NCBI RefSeq assembly: GCF_002865645.1
Contig: NW_020194685.1
Coordinates: 1,068,807-1,132,806 of the forward strand
Direction: 5' to 3'
Length of the DNA stretch: 64,000 nucleotides
Origin: Hyaloscypha bicolor E
Lineage: Eukaryota; Ascomycota; Leotiomycetes; Helotiales; Hyaloscyphaceae
The notes under the pieces are model-generated. The model was not told the DNA's origin. It was given only the letters and a program-made list of their open reading frames with translations, and ran no database searches. A program made the position numbers and the translations under genes. Every line of letters starts with the position of its first letter. Within the stretch, counting starts at the first letter, position 1. This document shows, piece after piece, positions 13,500 through 25,043 of this stretch.

Positions 13500-14852
13500 A
13501 TAAGAAATCATAGTAGCTATTACTTGGAATGGATTTTATGGCTATATTCTTAAGAGGAAAGTAAAAAGGCCTCGAGCAAAGCTAGCTATCTTCAAAAAGC
13601 CTTAGCTATGGCGTTTCCTCCTTTTAAACGTCGCCCATCTCTTGGACATATATGAAAGGTGGACAGTCGAAGGGACTGTAGTGAAGCGTGACCCCTCCTT
13701 GTCTTAAAGATACCTTTGCAGTCGATCCTTGTTATTGCTGTGGCAATCTCGACCAAGAAATACCAGCTTGAGACGGACTCGTGATTACACGAGCAGATCT
13801 GTAGCTAATCTGCTGCCCGAGAATAAAGATATAGGAACTTGATTGTTTTACTGCAAAGGAGCAATGCCAGATGTGGAACCAAGGCAGAGACTGCTGCATC
13901 AGAAAGCTGATACAGAAAGCAAATTGTCTAGTCGCTGAACAGCGATGCCAAAGATGGCACCAAGGCCCAAAAGGGCTATTTCACAGGGCAGAAAAACTAT
14001 CAGGAAGAACTGCGAGCAAAGTCTTGTACCCGCCCTGCAACTTGCAGGCTGTTTGTGAGGCCAGAAGTCAGGCCTGTACAAGTACCGGTACCCTTGATAG
14101 CGGCCAATTCTGATCGTCAATAGCTTGGTGATATCTTTGCGTACAGCAATCATGTAAAAATGGCCCTCATACCAGTGAACAAGACAGTGCAGACTTCAAC
14201 GAACTCTATGCAAATGTCAACTTAGGCTGGACAAGCCCCGTTGCAAGCTTTGAAATTGCGGGGGCCAGTACATGCAGCGATCTTGGTGCAGCGGCAGTTG
14301 TAAGGTTCTGCACTCTAACGGAGCGTCAGGATCTGAGATGAACAGGTCGAGATATGGCTAAGGTCTTTCAGTGTTGAACGTTTGCTTGGACATTCAGCTG
14401 ATTGATGCCCACGGAAACCTGGGGGCGGTTGAACTTACGAGTTACAGGATAGTGGCGCCGCAGTCGCTTAATTTAACACTGCAATACAGTATAGGGGCTT
14501 GGAGGGGCCACACCACATTGGGCATTTTCTTACCGGAATCTGCGTTTCCTCGAGTTCACCTGGAGACACCTGGATAATCATACATCGACATCAACTTGAC
14601 TGGATACGAAGCACTTAAGCGCAGGCTGAAGGCAACCTATAAGATTCTAAATTTGTTTCATTTTGTCATGTTATCATGAAGACCGTGAAGTCGTATGCAG
14701 CAATTAGTCGTAACTGACCACCGTCTCTACGCGTCCGAGGAAGCATGCAAATGATCCAAAGAGCCGCCTCCCACGAGAACGTACTTCATCCCTCCCCTCC
14801 CCTGCCACAAAGATTATACAAGCTACAGGCCGGACCGGGTGAGAAGATGAAT
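13500..14852. other. transition region without recognised gene
   Basis: Base composition returns to gene-like levels here, but the open frames (up to about 84 codons, on both strands around 13870-14150) are short, overlap each other and resemble nothing I recognise. It contains the 3' flank of LEU1 (14580-14852). Confidence 0.6.
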
Positions 14853-17327
14853 TCACCACTCCAAAGGTTCCTTGACCTCCTCACCGCGGTTTGTCTTTGG
14901 AACTGGAACTGCCTTCGCAGCCAACTTTCCAGACTTGCCACGCTTCAAGTATCCCGATCCATCCAACCAAGGGGTGTTTTGGGTCATCTTCTTCTCGAAA
15001 GCGTTAATTTTTTCCTCCATCTGCATAGTCAGACCAATGTCATCAAGACCGTTGACCAAGCAGTGTTTTCGAAATTCTTCGACGTCAAAGCGGCAAATAT
15101 GCTTTCCACTTCCGTCCCTGATGACTTGATTCGGAAGATCAACCTCAATCTCTTTGCCAGCATAGGCCTCAGCCGCAATAGCATCAAGGTCGGCTTTGTT
15201 CGTGATGGCAATAGGGAGCATGCCGTTCTTGAAGGTGTTGTTGAAGAAGATATCAGCATATGATGGAGCAATAACGCATTTAATTCCGAAATCAAGGAGA
15301 GCCCAAGGGGCATGTTCACGAGAACTACCGCATCCGAAATTCGGTCCTGTGACGATGAGGATTTTGGATTTACGATAAGGTTCTTGGTTGAGGACGAAAT
15401 CCGGCTTTTCAGAACCATCGGGATTGAAGCGAAGAGCAAAGAAGAGTGCAGAGCCGAGACCGGTTCGCTTGATGGTCTTCAAGAATTGCTTAGGGATGAT
15501 AGCATCAGTGTCGACATTTGCTCGATCCATGGGTGCAGCAATGCCCTTGAACACCGTGAATTTTGGAAGGCCAGCAGAGGTGTGAGGAGCCATGGTGTTG
15601 GTGTGCGGGCTGTTGTCTTGTGGCTGATCACCGATCATCTCCCGCTCGTCGTCATCAGACTCAACTTGCTCATCTACGTGAGGCTTGACTTCCATAGGAG
15701 GTGGAGAAGCCTTTCGAGGTGTGGCGTTACGATCACTTAGCTTTCGGACATCCGTAAGCTTACCAACGATTGCGCATGCTGCGGCAGTGACAGGAGATAC
15801 AAGATGGGTACGCCCACCTGCTCCTTGCCGTCCCTCGAAATTCCGGTTGCTGGTGCTTGCACAGCGTTCCTTTGGCGACAGGATATCAGGGTTCATGCCA
15901 AGACACATGCTGCATCCAGCTTCACGCCATTCGAAGCCAGCTTCAACAAAGGTCTTATCCAGACCTTCAGCCTCTGCTCGCTCCTTAACAAGGCCACTAC
16001 CAGGAACGATCATTGCTCGTCTGATATTCGGTGCAACCTTTCTGCCCTTGACAACTGCTGCAGCAGCTCGGAGGTCCTCGATACGGGCGTTGGTACAGGA
16101 GCCAATGAAGACCTTGTCCAAAACGATATCCTCCATTGGGGTACCAGCTGTAAGGCCCATGTACTCGAGCATTCTGCGACCAGCCTCCTGCTTCTCCGCA
16201 GTTGGGAATGTTTCAGGGTCTGGAACGTTGCCAGTAATTGGTACAACATCCTCCGGACTCGTGCCCCAGGTGACCGTGGGGGTGATGTCCTTTGCATCAA
16301 TGAACACATCAATGTCGTATTTTGCGCCAGGATCCGATTTGAGGCTCTTCCAGTAGCTGATTGCCCTGTTCCATTCGTCTGAACGGTACTTCGGAGCGAG
16401 AGGACGACCTCTGAGGTACTCAAAGGTAATCTCATCAGGAGCAACCATTCCAGCTCTCGCACCACCCTCAATTGACATGTTACAGATCGACATTCGGGCC
16501 TCCATGCTCAAAGCCTCTATGGCAGAGCCGCAGTATTCAATGACCGCACCAGTTCCACCTGCAGTACCGATTTGTCCGATAGCATGAAGAATAATGTCCT
16601 TGGAGCTAACACCTGGTGCAAGTTCACCATCGACTTGAATTCGCATGTTCTTACTCCGCTTTGTGATCAAAGTTTGAGTAGCAAGAACATGCTCAACTTC
16701 ACTTGTTCCAATGCCGAAAGCCAAGGAGCCAAAGGCACCGTGGGTCGAGGTGTGGCTATCACCACAGACAACAGTGGTGCCTGGCAGAGTGAAGCCTTGC
16801 TCGGGACCAATGATGTGGACAATACCCTGGCGCTTGTCTCCAAGACCGAAGTACGTGATACCGAAGTCCTTTACATTATCCTCGAGGGTCATGCATTGGA
16901 GTTTGGAATCCTCCTCTTCGACAAAGGTCTCGATGTTCTTGAGGTTCTTTCTTGAGGAAGTGGGAACGTTCTGTGTCATAGGTTAGACCTGCATGTTTGA
17001 GCATGTGCAAGTGGGACTTACGTGGTCGGTGGTTGCGAGGGTGCAATCTGGTCGTCTGACCTTTCGCCCTGCAGCTTTCAATCCCTCAAAGGCTTGCTAA
17101 GAACACCAGTCAGTGTGCGTTTGCGCGATGCAGCAGAAGTGCTCACAGGTGAGGTAACTTCATGGACCAAGTGTCGGTCTGTACAGAGGTAAGCACGGGC
17201 GGAGGGATTTTGCGAATGTATATGTACCAATGTAAAGCAAGATTGTGCCGTCCAGTCTCTCGTCTACAATATGGTCTTGGAAAACCTTATCGTAGAGAGT
17301 TCGCGGCCTACCTTCAGCAGAAGGCAT
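14853..17327 (-). CDS. LEU1: 3-isopropylmalate dehydratase (LeuCD-type, single chain)
   Basis: It isomerises 2-isopropylmalate to 3-isopropylmalate in leucine biosynthesis with a [4Fe-4S] cluster. Four exons join in phase: 17327-17228, 17178-17147, 17096-17022 and 16970-14853, giving 774 residues, close to the yeast enzyme (779). The start [16 protein letters not shown] and the junctions [27 protein letters not shown] and [13 protein letters not shown] match the family, and all introns have GT-AG ends. Cluster ligands are visible as C361 (in SCTNAR) and C422 and C425 (in CSMC). [13 protein letters not shown] is also present. The LeuC-like part is joined by an acidic, proline-rich linker to the LeuD-like swivel domain ([14 protein letters not shown]). 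The first intact gene after the RIP block, it shows no sign of mutation itself. Its upstream region carries a near-consensus Leu3 site. Confidence 0.96.
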
Positions 17328-17376
17328 GACTGTAGATTTTCAGGGTTGGAATTGAGGAATTGGAGGTGAGGTGTAA

Positions 17377-17396
17377 TTGAGTTGAGTTGAGTTGAG
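17377..17396. repeat. TTGAG pentamer microsatellite in LEU1 leader
   Basis: Four perfect TTGAG units lie 50-70 bp upstream of the LEU1 ATG, so they probably fall in the 5' leader (CTCAA on the coding strand). Confidence 0.8.
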
Positions 17397-17519
17397 TGGA
17401 GGGGACAGACAGTATGGCCCGAGTAGTACAGAAGAGAGAGCCTTTTCAAAGAGGAGCTGGAAGTTCGAAAAGTGAGCACAGCCAGTCCCAGTAAATAAAC
17501 TGAGGCGAGAGCTCCAGGC

Positions 17520-17529
17520 CCGGTATCGG
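17520..17529. promoter_or_regulatory. candidate Leu3 binding site upstream of LEU1
   Basis: CCGGTATCGG differs at one position from the palindrome CCGGTACCGG, a form of the Leu3 consensus CCGGNNCCGG known from yeast leucine genes. It lies about 190 bp upstream of the LEU1 start codon. A CCAAT box follows at 17573-17577. Motif and position are seen; binding is inferred. Confidence 0.5.
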
Positions 17530-17606
17530 CGCGGGGTGGCTCCGTGGGTTTGCGTGGCGGGGCAAGACCGGCCCAATCAGCGGTGCAACATTACCAGACA
17601 GGCCAG

Positions 17607-17640
17607 GGCAAGGCAAGGCAAGGCAAGGCAAGGCAAGGCA
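17607..17640. repeat. GGCAA pentamer array in LEU1 upstream region
   Basis: Six to seven tandem AAGGC units are followed by degenerate copies to about 17655. They lie in the intergenic region 17328-18331, where no gene was recognised. Confidence 0.85.
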
Positions 17641-18331
17641 CGACAAGGCGAGGCCATAGTCATGGCAATGTGGCAATGGGTACTGTGCAATTATGGCAAT
17701 ACTCGCAATTCGACGGAATGGCAACCGGTGGGCTGAATGAGCTGAGGGGGGGGTTAAGTGCAGCGAGGAGAGAAGCTTGACCAATTTGAGACATGCCTGT
17801 GAGAGGTGATCCATCCGCACGTCTTCCGCACGTCTGCAAAATGCTGTGTAACGTCGATCTTGGGGACCTTTGTGCCACCTGGCTGTGTTCCGAAAAGAAA
17901 AGAACAAAACTAGAGCCCAGCTTGTACCATCTGGCCCAGGTGGAATACGATGCTTGCTTTGCCTCACTTCTGTCCAGCCGGTGTTGGATTGAGGGCCGAA
18001 GCTGCTGTTGCTCTTTTCAGCACCAGGGGCCACGGCCATTTATTATTCTTGAATTGATTCTATTCCAATCCCGAGGTTCCATTGCTTCGAGCCACCTGCA
18101 TAATCTGACCTGCAGCCCAAAGCAACCCTTCAATCAGCAGCGCCATCAGGCGATCCACATTTCTGCACTGCACTGCCATACATGCACCATACACCGCTCC
18201 AGTGACCAGCACTGCGAGGCTCCTTATCAAATATCAATCGTTCCGAAGTCCACTTAAGAATACTCGACCCTCCTGTTTCATCAACGATTCAACACAGCGG
18301 GGACAAACCAGACCAAACACCACCCCCGTCC

Positions 18332-21331
18332 TTAGAACACAGTAAAGAGCCAAAATACAGGCCCCAAAGCCTTCACGGCCTGCAATCCGAGCCCCATGAC
18401 CCGCGCAAAAACAACCGTTGCCAGAAACGTGCCCGTCATGAACATCGCCGCGGCAACAAACAAACCCACGTCCTGCCAAGTTAGGCGTTGTCGCTCAAAT
18501 CTCCTCCTGATGCCGGACTCGGGATCGAATACTGGTTCGACTACGAGCCAGCCGTTTTGTGCCATGCCAATGACAACCTGTCCAATTGATTGAGGGGGTC
18601 GACCCGGTGTCGGAAGCCCTCTTCCTGAAGAAACACCGCGTCTCTGATGCAGCACTATCGCCTTCATGTGTGCACCCTGCTTCCCCGTCTCCCCCACCCC
18701 TTTCTCCGCACTCGGCTCTGGATGCCAAACTGCAAGCTTGTCGCCTGCCGCATTCCTCGACGTTATTGCCCTTGCAGCAACAGGGCTGGGTTGTGTCGCT
18801 TTCCACCCTCCCTTTCCCTGCTCCCCTCTAGTCTCTGAAGGATGCCCTGTGTCTACGTTTTCGCCTTGGGCTAATTTGTGAGCCCCTCTCGTGTTGGTCT
18901 CTTTCGATTCTTCCACCCTCTGCCTTCTTATCTTCGGAGGAGTGAGTTGTCCTCCGGTCTGACCTTCCGTCTTCTTGATTGCTGCTCGGCGTCTCAGTTG
19001 TTGAAACGCTAGCAGAGCGGCGCTTTGAGCCGCCTCCTTCTGCTTCTCCGGGCTTTGAGGGCACGTAGATATGGATATGGGTGTGCTCTTCAGTTCTGCC
19101 TTCTCGACCCCTGGAGAAGTTCTCTGACATAACTTTATGCTCCGTTCTTTTGTCAAACCGAGCTGGTGTTCCGATGATATGACGATGTCTGCTGGATGAG
19201 TTTGGGACACTGTCTTGTGCGTTCCTCTCGATCTTTGCCTCTGATGGGAGCTTGTTCGTAGAGGAATCTGAGTAATTTGGTGATGAAAACACTGCCGTCT
19301 CGATGGAGTGTCGCTTCGGATGTCGTTCGCTCCGTCCACTTGTCCTGGGAGGAGCGGAAGAGGAGCGCACCCAGTAGTGGTGATGGTGGATGTGTTGATG
19401 AACGATGCTACTTTGTCCGGCTCTGTTTTGATAATTGTTGGTGGTGCCCAGGCAGTGGGAAGCCCCTTCGGTGTTTGGTAACTCGACGGGATCCTGGCCG
19501 CGATGGGATCTTTCAGAGACACCGGCGGTAGTTCGTTCAGGGAAATGATACGGCGAATGCTGGGGCTTCGGGCCAACGGGGGGTGGATCACGACTTGTTT
19601 CATCGAAACCGACCGGAATGAGATCGCTGTAGCTTTTCTTTCGAGCAGGCCTGCTGCTTTGAATATAGGGGCTTCTTTTCCTAAAAAAGGAAGCTGTGTT
19701 GATCGGGCAGCGCTCCTGTTCAGTTCAGGTGTAGCCAAGACCAGATCGACAGCTAAGCCAGATTGAGGCTGTTGCACTTTTCCTGGGACTGACTTTTGGG
19801 CTAAATCAGGAGATGGGTGACCATGATTATGGACGATTGTCTCTTTACCGGGGAGGGGCTTTGGGACTGGAATAGGAGATGGGCGACCATGATTATGGAC
19901 GATGGTCTCTGAAGATTCTTCGTTGCGTTGACGACTGGGCGACCCAATCGGCTTTCGTGGTATGGATATGCTTCGAGTCGTAAAGGAAGATACATCAGTG
20001 CGTTGGCCGAGCCGTTGTAGTGAAAGTGGCGAAGAGACTGCGCGGTGGCCGAAATAGTCGCCTTGCTTGATAGGAGTGTTCACATATGGATTCGGGTCTG
20101 CTGCACAGGGCATTGGAAAGAGGCGGTCACCAGGAGCAAGTTCTATAAGCCTGTGTTAGCTGCGCTGCTTCGTGCCGAGCGCTTAGAACTCACTAGCGAT
20201 GGGAGTGCTAGCCGCCGATTGCTGGATCGGGCTCAACTCTGGCTCGGCGACGCTGCTCCAGCCATTCTCGCTCACTCTCCACTTCCCGTGTCTCCTCTGT
20301 CTCATCTTCAACTCCGTCCTCTTCTGCTCCCCCTTCTCTTTCTTCAACTCCTTCAATGTTTGGATTCTCACCAACTCTTCTTGGTGTGATTTTTGGGCCT
20401 CTTCATACCTCTTCTTCTGCTCAGTTAACTCTATGGCTTGTAGATCAAGTTTGAGCTTGGTAGTTTCGCTGATCTGACTGGGTTCACTGCTGCTTGTTGC
20501 ATCACTGATGTCCCAATACCCTGTTCTTGGATTTGCACCTTGGACGCCCAGGAAGTCCCCACTCTCGCGGAGGCTTCTTCTTTGCTCCCTTCGCGACTTC
20601 TTGTCATCATATATCTGCTGCGTCTTCGTAATTTCCTTCCCGTCCGAGGACATGGTCGTCTCAGGGCGAGGCTCCTTGCTCTCCAGAATCTGTGGAGCTT
20701 GAGAAGAAGAAGGCTCCGAATTGCTCCGTTCTCTTACCTTTTCTCCTCTTGCCCTTTTGAGAGAACCAATAATTCTTCTCAAAGTCTTAACCTTCTTTTT
20801 CTCTCCTGCATTTGACGTTGTCTGAACTTCATCGCCTCCGCTTTGTCCAGAAGCTGCTCTTCCTGGAATGCCCCCCATGCCTCCAAGTGAAAACCTTCTA
20901 GCCTGTCCTACTTGTTCAGAGACCCGCGGCAATTGATCACCTAGAGCGCTTGGCGTCTGAGCATCCTTCGTGGGATGAGAAATTTTCCTTGGAAGCCAAC
21001 TTTTCTTAACCTCGCCGTTGATATGTTCGCGCTCTGATGAGCTCTTGCAACATTGGGAATTTGCAAGGTCAAATACAAGTCCAACAGGATCCTGAGCACC
21101 GTCGTCATTGAACTTTGAGCGCAAGGTATGACCTTTCTCCTGACGATGAGAAGGCAAGAGACGAGAAACAAAGCCACCGAAGGAAGAAGAGCGAGTATGC
21201 CCTCGTCTTGCGGATCGAATGTTGAATGCCACGGGAGGAGAATTGCTAAGCTTCTCTTTGTGGACGCGCGCAGAGCTCCGGTCCGGAGGAGTTGGTGGTT
21301 GAACTTCTATGGACATGTTTGTGGCGAGCAA
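18332..21331 (-). CDS. large disordered protein with coiled coil and C-terminal membrane segments
   Basis: Two exons (21331-20194 and 20142-18332) join across a 51-bp intron with GTGAGT donor and TATAG acceptor; the junction reads TPIA-KLAPGDRLFPMPCAAD and gives 982 residues. I do not recognise a named family. The N-terminal third is basic and serine-rich. A charged segment predicted by eye to be a coiled coil (LQAIELTEQKKRYEEAQKSH onward) covers about residues 290-340. The middle is low-complexity and contains a tandem duplication (ETIVHNHGRPSP and ETIVHNHGHPSP). The C-terminus has a stretch of hydrophobic residues (VGLFVAAAMFMTGTFLATVV, then LGPVFWLFTVF) that would place it in a membrane as a tail anchor or hairpin. 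A second ATG five codons downstream (MSIEV) could be the true start. No catalytic motif is visible. Confidence 0.8.
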
Positions 21332-21664
21332 TTGATGTGCGTGAGTTCATGTATTTCTGGGAAGAGAGGCTGTGATATGCTGAGGTGTAGTTGAGAAGAG
21401 ACGTTATGAAGGGAGACGAGAGTGGCGCCAAATAACATTGGTCTCTTGGGCTCAAGCACGGAAGGCACAAAAGAACGTGCCCAACCACGGAAGGGGCGAG
21501 TTGCGCAGCAACATGGGGCGGCATAACTCCCGAGATACCTAAGCAAAAATTAAAACTCACTGGTGCAGCAGAAGGGCTTGAATGCTTCAATTACTACTGT
21601 GGTGCAAACCGCCCAGAATTCAAGTTTAGTGTCATTTGCTCCCAATCATTGCGGATCCATGAAT

Positions 21665-23148
21665 TCAAAATCTCGGGGGCGCTCTCTTATAAGGGCTTTC
21701 ATAATTTCCAGGTCGTTGCTTCAATCCAAGTGCGTTTGGAGCACTGGTTCTTCTTTCATACTCGGCCTCCGAAAAAATTGCCCTGCCAAAGGCTGGAACT
21801 GGTCTTGCTACATCGCTCTGCCTCTTGGCTGGACTCTTGCTTCGTTCCCTCTCTTCTTGAATTTCCCGGCGTGCCATCTCGACTGAATTCCTTGGCGTTT
21901 CACGTCGTCCATTTCCTTGAATATCATACATGCTGGTTGCTTTTTTGAGAGGGGAATTAGCATGGCTATATATGCCGAGACTGCCGCCATCACTCGTGCT
22001 GGTACCTGAAGAAACGACCCCGGACAAACTCTGTCGAAATTGAGGCTGCCGGAGAGGAGGTCGTGGTGTTACACCCGTGAAAGGAGTTGGTTCTCGTGAG
22101 GTGTATGCTGCTGGCGTGAAAGATGGCGTCGGAGAAAATGACCGTCGTGGTACGGCGCCAGTGTTGTCAGGATCAAGGTGTTTTGCGTAATTTGGATTAG
22201 GATTGGGGCGGAATCCTCGTTTGAGAATTACCGTCGGAGTGTAAGTATCTACCTCGCCCTGTTCCGGTCTGGTCTCAGAACCCGGACCTGAAAATTGAGT
22301 GCCTACATCACGAACAAGCGGGTTCAGTCGAGGGTGAACATATTTGATATCATATTCGTTCATGACCTCCTTGTGAATGATGGAAGAATCCTTCTCTTGC
22401 TGCGAAAAGGCTGACTGGAGGAGAAATAACTGCGACGACAGTAAGATTTCCAGGATTATGGCAGTAAAGACTGTAACGCTGGGCCGAGGATCCGAGGCCA
22501 AGGTTGGCAGAAAAAGCCAGTAGACAAGAACATGACCCGGGCTAAAGAAGCAGAACAACCGCAAGCAAATTGGGATAGGGTCCCAAACCGCAAGCTCCCA
22601 CACGTCTCGAGTAGGATCAGGATGCGCTCTAGATTCGGCACTTGTATCTCCAAGAATGCTTGTAAGAAATCTCAGCGGCGAAGAGGCGACTGGAGAAGAA
22701 TCGACACGAACCCGGTGTGCGGAAGGAGTGGACTGTGGGGCATCGATGGAGCTCTCAAACAACCGGTAATGCCGCCTTCGAGTGAAAGTATACACCGCGT
22801 TTCCAATGGAAAAGTAGGTCAAGAGGTGAACGGTCACTGTTGCCTGCAATATATAAGCATGTTGAACAGCAACATAGTTGAAAGATGTCTTACCATGTAG
22901 CTGAACCAACCCGTCCCCGAGTAATCATCTCCAAACACATCATCTCCTCCACTCCTGCCAGAAGTACCACAATTTGCCCTCGATATGAGAAAAACAATAT
23001 GCAATCCAAGGGCGAAGGGTGTTGCAAATTGTTTGGAGTCCCAATCCCGCGTTTCGATCTCTTCAGACAGCCACAGCAAGAAATCTCCCGGGTTAAGGTA
23101 GTCTTTTATTCGCTCGACCAGCGGCTTCCTTCGTATGAGTCTCGGCAT
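21665..23148 (-). CDS. NUR1: nuclear rim protein 1 homolog (DUF2418)
   Basis: Nur1 is an inner nuclear membrane protein that in yeast works with Lrs4/Csm1-type cohibin in rDNA and heterochromatin anchoring. Exons 23148-22894 and 22843-21665 join in phase around a 50-bp GTAAGA..CAG intron to give 477 residues. The N-terminus MPRLIRRKPLVERIKDYLNP, the motif DDVFGDDYSGTGW and the block YDIKYVHPRLNPLVRDVGTQ are hallmarks of fungal Nur1. About four hydrophobic segments lie between residues 45 and 240. The C-terminal half is polar and disordered, with MYDIQG and YESPYKRAPPRF near the end. It is divergent to VMA7, with 263 bp between the start codons, so the two probably share a promoter region. Confidence 0.88.
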
Positions 23149-23411
23149 CGTGAGCGCGACCGTTGATTCTTTTCACATTATCGGCTTGGTGTTGTGTTTT
23201 TGAGACTCGGTGCGGTTTTGTTTACAAGGGTTGAGGTTAGGATTTCGCGAGCTGTGTACGCTCCGTACAGCTTTATTGCCAAGTACAGGGGTAAGATACT
23301 GTGGTAGCGCTAAAATAGTGGGGTGCCGCCCCAGTGAAGCTCCCAACTCGTCCTCCTCATGAAGCTCATCTGAAGGCCATCCAGCTACACTGCTGAAGAA
23401 ATAAGCCGAGA

Positions 23412-23939
23412 ATGGCAGCACCAACCTCTGCCTACAAGGATAGGCAATTTCTTGCTGTCATCGGAGATGAAGTAAGCTCTGTTCACCCCTCGAACGCCAG
23501 ACGTCGTGCTAATGTCCCTCTCAGGACTCAGTTACTGGTCTGCTTCTAGCTGGGATTGGTGTAAGAAATCTCCCAGTCCTTGGGCAAACATCGAAGCTGA
23601 TGGGAAGGCAGCATGTCACGCAACCCCCGGACTCGCAGAAAAACTTCCTTGTCGTTGACAGCAAGACGGATAATGCGGCTATCGAAGAAGCTTTTGAAAG
23701 GTTCACAACCGAGAGAAAGGATATTGGAATCTTGTTGATCAACCAACATGTGGGTCTGCCTGCTGCCATCACGAGCATTGGAGCTAACCACTGCATAGAT
23801 TGCTGAGAGAATACGCCACCGGGTCGATACATATACCACTGCTTTCCCAGCTCTACTCGAAATTCCAAGCAAGGATCATCCGTACGACCCCGAGAAGGAT
23901 AGTGTGTTGAGGAGAGTGCGAAGACTTTTTGGCGAGTAG
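23412..23939 (+). CDS. VMA7: V-type proton ATPase subunit F
   Basis: Subunit F is part of the V1 sector central stalk of the vacuolar proton pump. Four small exons (23412-23471, 23525-23560, 23612-23749, 23799-23939) join in phase to a 124-residue protein; the yeast subunit has 118. The text runs [32 protein letters not shown], then [38 protein letters not shown] and ends [11 protein letters not shown], all family features. All three introns are about 49-53 bp and have GT-AG ends. Because the exons are short, simple ORF searches miss this gene. It is divergent to NUR1 and convergent with NPC2. Confidence 0.95.
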
Positions 23940-24407
23940 ATGGAACAGTGCCTGTCTTTATTATTGCACTGATCGTGGCATGGCTATGCTAGACGCTTTT
24001 AGAAGATAGGCAATGGCGTTTGGCAGCAATACAACTTTTTAAACTCGGATTCAAACCTCTCGCAAAGCCGCCGCTCAAAGGATCAAATTATGTTCGTGAA
24101 ATGGGAGATAATGCTCCAGTCCCTCGTAAATGAACCATGGTAGAAGTTGTATCAGGAGTTCAAAATTGCCCGCCCAGCATTGAATCTTCTGATACGAGCC
24201 TTATTGGTCATACTATAGTGATATGATTTAGAAGTCCAATGCATTCAGATGATAGAACCACACCATAGTTACAAAGCATATCCTTAGGAAAGAGACTCCG
24301 TTGCCAAAGACACCTGCAACATAGCCAGTAATGCAAGGAAAGGAATCATCGCACAATGATGTCCCCCATACGGACCCGCATGTCCTGGACAATATCCCAA
24401 GGCCCTT

Positions 24408-25043
24408 CTACAAATCAAGCCTCGAGCTGCCTCCGAATGTCACGGTTGCTTCCAAGCAGACGATCTTCCTCTTATCTTTAGTGTAGGCATCAGCAAAGAC
24501 GGTGTAGGTTCCCTCGTCACTGGGTCAGCAGCTGATTTTTCAATTCGAGGAAGCGGGGACTCACAGGAGGAATCTCCTTTGGCAGCTCGACGTCCTTTGT
24601 GATCGTAACCTTTCCCTTCTTGATTGGGCACTCTAAATCAACATTGGAGACTTGTTGGCAGAGATCTGCTTCAGTGTTGACGAGTCTGATCAATCCATAT
24701 TTGACTTGTAAGATGACCTTGGCCTCCTCCTCGATATCTTCCAGCAACGTCCCAACCGCCTCGATGGTGAGCGTCTTACCACTGGAAGCAAGTTAGCCAG
24801 TGCAATAGCAGGATATTGCGCAAGTATTTATGCATACGCTTGCGGAGGGTTTGGGGTCAAGTTGACGTGATCGAGAACCAGAATATCATCACCATGCTCT
24901 GCTTTGCAGTATGAAAGCGGGTTGTCGCCGGGAACAGGCTTCCCGTCACCGAGGGGTTTTTGTCCACCGAAAGAGAACGATAAGCCTTCCGAGGCAACAA
25001 GGGAGCTCAAGAGCAGTGTGATCAGGCTGAGTGAGAACTTCAT
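24408..25043 (-). CDS. NPC2: NPC2-like phosphatidylglycerol/phosphatidylinositol transfer protein (ML domain)
   Basis: It is a small secreted or vacuolar lipid-binding protein of the MD-2-related lipid-recognition family. Exons 25043-24838, 24781-24565 and 24512-24408 give 175 residues, the usual size. Residues 1-18 (MKFSLSLITLLLSSLVAS) form a signal peptide. Conserved cysteines lie in SYCKAEHGDD, EADLCQQ, LECPIKKG and IVCLEATVTF, and HVNLTPNPPQAGKTL is characteristic. The last junction (EIPP-GTYTVFADAYTK) needs the acceptor ACGAG rather than a CAG five bases earlier; only this choice keeps the conserved frame. The stretch 23940-24407 between its end and VMA7 holds no gene I can see. Confidence 0.92.

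Larger units (their letters stand above)
1..13500. repeat. AT-rich, RIP-degraded heterochromatin-like block
   Basis: The block is made almost only of A and T with scattered CC, CT and CCGG remnants, while CA and TG dinucleotides are very rare (a handful per kb in the first 4 kb). That is the footprint of repeat-induced point mutation, which in ascomycetes converts CpA to TpA on both strands. Stop codons TAA and TAG fill every frame and no frame longer than about 80 codons survives. Composition switches to that of ordinary genes near 13500. Two retrotransposon fossils inside it are listed separately. RIP is inferred from dinucleotide depletion seen by eye, not from a computed index. Confidence 0.9.

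Noticed and set aside
14745..16955. Many + strand open frames (for example 14745-15263, 15685-16356) opposite LEU1
   Set aside because: They are antisense shadows of the well-conserved LEU1 exon and resemble nothing.
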